NCBI GenBank assembly: GCA_031283825.1
Contig: JAITAZ010000477.1
Coordinates: 1 to 6,590 of the forward strand
Origin: Planctomycetaceae bacterium
GTDB lineage: Bacteria > Planctomycetota > Planctomycetia > Pirellulales > Thermoguttaceae
DNA: 6,590 nucleotides
Direction: 5' to 3'
The notes beneath the pieces are model-generated. The model searched no databases and had not been told where the DNA came from. It saw only the letters and a program-made list of their open reading frames with translations. The position numbers and the translations under genes were made by a program. Of the stretch, positions 4,995 through 6,590 are shown in pieces (the first letter of the stretch is position 1; each line of letters opens with the position of its first letter).

Positions 4995-5052
4995 GTAACC
5001 GTTCACGGTTTTTAAATTATGAATTATGAATTTAAAAAACGTGAACGGTTAC
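4995..5052. repeat. 58-bp near-perfect palindrome made of family P ends
   Basis: Arms of 23 bp (4995-5017 and 5030-5052) pair with a single mismatch. The outer 13 bp, GTAACCGTTCACG, equal the end sequence at 1385-1397. The 12-nt loop contains a 7-bp tandem repeat (AATTATG). It lies 27 nt after the pabA stop, so its RNA could act as a terminator or 3'-end protector for thiS-pabA, but there is no T-run straight after the stem, which makes intrinsic termination doubtful. Confidence 0.75.
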
Positions 5053-5156
5053 TAAATTTTCAAATGGAATAATTGTTTATCTTTTTGAGTCTCTCTATCC
5101 CGATTGTAAACAAGAATGTCCTCGATGTTCCCATCGTCCCCTTAAAAAAGATACCA
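5053..5156 (+). repeat. Repeat family P copy with 9-bp array
   Basis: After the palindrome comes the family core: AATGGAATAATTG (5063-5075), TTTTTGAGTC and CGATTGTAAACAA. Three 9-bp units follow: TGTCCTCGA (5117-5125), TGTTCCCAT (5126-5134) and CGTCCCCTT (5135-5143), then the A-run. The order is the same as at 3263-3359, but here the 60-bp-type palindrome is on the left side rather than the right. The right end (GATACCATT) lacks the usual GTAAC end. Confidence 0.6.
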
Positions 5157-5340
5157 TTGATTTTTATTCTCTTTCAAGGATTATTTTGAAGAAAACTTTA
5201 ATTATTTTTTCAAAAAAATATGCGGATGCTTTTTTTATTGTCCGAATATGCTAGAATGTCAAAATCATTTAGCCGATAGACGACTATAGTATATAGTCAA
5301 ACTTTAAGGGAATTTCTAAAATTTAATTATTAGAAAATTC
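5157..5340. other. AT-rich gap with possible promoter-like and operator-like sequences, no gene
   Basis: No reading frame is supported. TATGCTAGAAT (5247-5257) resembles an extended -10 box (TG, one base, TAGAAT) but no -35 is seen at the right distance. A perfect 7-bp inverted repeat with a 3-nt spacer, GACTATA-GTA-TATAGTC (5282-5298), lies 25 nt downstream, operator-like in size. A second inverted repeat, GAATTTCTAA with TTAGAAAATTC (5310-5340), follows. Any transcript would have more than 500 nt to the next gene, so its purpose is unclear. Confidence 0.35.
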
Positions 5341-5489
5341 ATAATTATTCAGTAAACAGATTAAAGCGGATAATGCAAAAGATTATTTCAAACGAATGAA
5401 TTAAACTAATTTATTGTTGTTAGTTTATTTGTTATTTACAAATCGTCATTATTATCCGTGTTTAAAAAATAATTCTACTGAATAGTTAC
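5341..5489. repeat. Divergent palindromic element of family P
   Basis: The left end ATTATTCAGTAAACAG (5345-5360) and the right end TTCTACTGAATAGTTAC (5473-5489) are inverted repeats whose similarity continues inward to CGGATAAT (5367-5374) and ATTATCCG (5451-5458). A further perfect 8-bp inverted repeat TAAACTAA/TTAGTTTA (5402-5409, 5420-5427) sits in the centre. The ends match the family, but the core and the 9-bp array are absent. No coding potential. Confidence 0.6.
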
Positions 5490-5592
5490 AAAAATTCCCA
5501 AATAATATTTTGAATCGGCAAAATTTAACTGTCAGAATTAATTTACATTACAAGTTTATGCTTGTTGTAAAAAAATTTTAATCTGATAAGTT
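5490..5592. other. AT-rich spacer between two palindromic elements
   Basis: About 100 nt with no gene. The only structure noticed is a 5-bp stem ACAAG/CTTGT with a 6-nt loop (5550-5565), followed shortly by an A-run. Nothing in it indicates a function. Confidence 0.4.
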
Positions 5593-5747
5593 GTAATTGT
5601 TCAGTAGAGTTATTTTAAAGGGGGGATGTTTTGGTTTAAAATCTGTTTGAATAGACTCAAGAGCGATGTCTTTTGAGTTGTCAATTTCCGATTTCAAATC
5701 ACGATGTCCCATTTATCACTTAAAAAATACAGTAACTGAATAGTTAC
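5593..5747 (-). repeat. Long copy of palindromic repeat family P, inverted relative to 3934-4130
   Basis: Read on the minus strand this copy follows the 3934-4130 element nearly throughout: the shared blocks include GTTTAAAATCTG, ATAGACTCAAGAGCGAT, TCTTTTGAGTTGT and CGATTTCAAA as read here on the + strand. The left end is GTAATTGTTCAGTAG (5593-5607) and the right end ACTGAATAGTTAC (5735-5747). It is 42 bp shorter, mainly because the 9-bp array next to the left end is reduced to about one unit (AAAGGGGGGATG, 5616-5627). No clear target duplication flanks it. Confidence 0.78.
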
Positions 5748-5776
5748 TTTAGTATTTCGACAAAATTAAACCGCTA

Positions 5777-5848
5777 GCAATTTAATTTCCGATTAGCAAA
5801 GTCTGCTTGCTTTAAAAATTTGCTGACTGACCGACGAAATTAAATTGC
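5777..5848 (+). promoter_or_regulatory. Nested stem-loop ahead of the NPCBM gene
   Basis: GCAATTTAATTTC (5777-5789) pairs perfectly with GAAATTAAATTGC (5836-5848). Inside, AGCAAA (5794-5799) pairs with TTTGCT (5819-5824). The structure ends 32 nt before the ATG at 5881, so if transcribed it would shape the leader of that gene. It matches no riboswitch I recognise and its ends are unlike repeat families P and R. It could be a regulatory leader or another small repeat. Confidence 0.5.
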
Positions 5849-5880
5849 AAATCGTTAAAACCTCAAACCCTAAAAAAAAT

Positions 5881-6590
5881 ATGAAAACTTTAAAACTATA
5901 TCAAGTTAGTCTAGCTAGTCTAGCGTTGATTGTCGGCGTTTTGGCTTTTACTGTAATTGCCGCTGACGTTACCGACAACTCAAATGTCGTGTATGTCGAA
6001 CAACTCGACTTACGAAACACAACTTCAGGTTGGCAACAAACAGTCGCCAAAAAATCTGTTGCCAATAACCCAATTAAACTAAACGGAAAAACTTACGAAC
6101 ACGGCGTCGGCTCACACGCTGCGGGACATATTGCTATTTCGTTAGCTGGATTAAACGGCGTTTTCACGGCAGATGTCGGTATAGACGACGAATCAGATGG
6201 ACAAAACGCACAAATGGAATTTATCGTTTACGGCGATGAAAAAATTCTTTGGAAAAGCGGAGTCGTTTCGACTACCGACGAACCCAAAAAATGCGAAGTC
6301 AAATTAAATGGAATTAAAACTTTACGTCTCGTGCAAACTCCGGGTCCGAACAACAATATTGATTGGGATCACGGCGACTGGGCAGACGCAAAAATTACAT
6401 TTGAAAACGCCGACAAAAAATTACTCGCAAACGTAAAAACAATAAATCTGAAAAACGCAATTTTAGACGACAACGGATCTTTCATTTCCGCCGACGACGA
6501 AATAAACCGCGAATGGAACGTTCTCAAAAAAGAACTCGCTAAACCTTTACCAGATAGAGTAAAAAATGAAGTCTATCGTCCCGAATCGCT
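5881..6590 (+). CDS. Secreted NPCBM/NEW2-domain protein, N-terminal part
   Basis: The frame is open from ATG 5881 to the window edge (236 codons plus two bases), so the C-terminus is missing. Residues 1-28 are a Sec signal peptide: Lys2 and Lys5, a hydrophobic core about 9-26, and a likely cut after the Ala-Ala at 27-28. Residues about 36-175 are an NPCBM domain, a beta-sandwich first named for its place beside glycoside hydrolases. Recognisable segments are VEQLDLRNTTSGW (39-51), YEHGVGSHAAGHI (72-84), FTADVGIDDE (95-104), FIVYGDEKILWKSG (114-127), LRLVQT (148-153) and the closing IDWDHGDWADAKI (160-172). Residues 176-236 look like a linker or the start of the next domain. Such proteins in planctomycetes are often polysaccharide-degrading or cell-surface proteins; the catalytic part, if any, lies beyond the window. 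No Shine-Dalgarno is seen before the ATG, only an A-run. Confidence 0.87.
   Translation, partial: MKTLKLYQVSLASLALIVGVLAFTVIAADVTDNSNVVYVEQLDLRNTTSGWQQTVAKKSVANNPIKLNGKTYEHGVGSHAAGHIAISLAGLNGVFTADVGIDDESDGQNAQMEFIVYGDEKILWKSGVVSTTDEPKKCEVKLNGIKTLRLVQTPGPNNNIDWDHGDWADAKITFENADKKLLANVKTINLKNAILDDNGSFISADDEINREWNVLKKELAKPLPDRVKNEVYRPES

Noticed and set aside
1350..5143. Short regularly spaced repeats could suggest a CRISPR array.
   Set aside because: The units are 9 bp and directly adjacent with no spacers, the other repeats are palindromic and far apart, and no cas gene is present.

Overview
The window is a stretch of bacterial chromosome, AT-rich, with every recognisable gene on the + strand. 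The best guess for the host is a low-GC planctomycete or a relative. The main reasons are a secreted protein with an NPCBM domain at the right end (a domain unusually common in that phylum), several genes without a visible Shine-Dalgarno sequence, and wide gaps between single housekeeping genes. This is inference; there is no rRNA or other phylogenetic marker here.

Layout from left to right: the last 36 codons of a V4R-domain protein (ends 113); rsmE, a 16S rRNA m3U1498 methyltransferase (300-1130); a WecD/RffC-like GNAT acetyltransferase (1782-2576); a bacteriohemerythrin (2846-3253); an FxsA-family membrane protein (3479-3913); thiS, the thiamine sulfur carrier (4157-4357); pabA/trpG, a glutamine amidotransferase (4389-4967); and the first 236 codons of an exported NPCBM protein (5881 to the window end). 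Only thiS and pabA/trpG are close enough (31 nt) to look like an operon. The other genes do not form an obvious pathway.

The unusual part is the DNA between the genes. Most gaps are filled by copies of a dispersed, palindromic, non-coding repeat family. Typical ends resemble GTAAC(N)(N)TTCAGT, followed inward by a T-rich block running into TTTTTTAAGGGG. Many copies carry a short tandem array of a degenerate 9-bp unit (AAGGGGACA, or TGTCCCCTT on the other strand), and the number of units differs between copies. Two long copies (3934-4130 and 5593-5747) are homologous and lie in opposite orientation on either side of thiS-pabA. Shorter copies, partial copies and about 60-bp hairpins made only of the end sequences fill other gaps. 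A second, unrelated repeat (154-265 and 1204-1283) lies on both sides of rsmE; its two copies differ by exactly one 19-bp internal unit. No transposase is encoded in the window, so these look like non-autonomous (MITE-like) elements. Several end within a few bases of a downstream start codon or ribosome-binding site, so they may supply transcription or translation signals. No CRISPR array, tRNA, rRNA or complete insertion sequence was seen.
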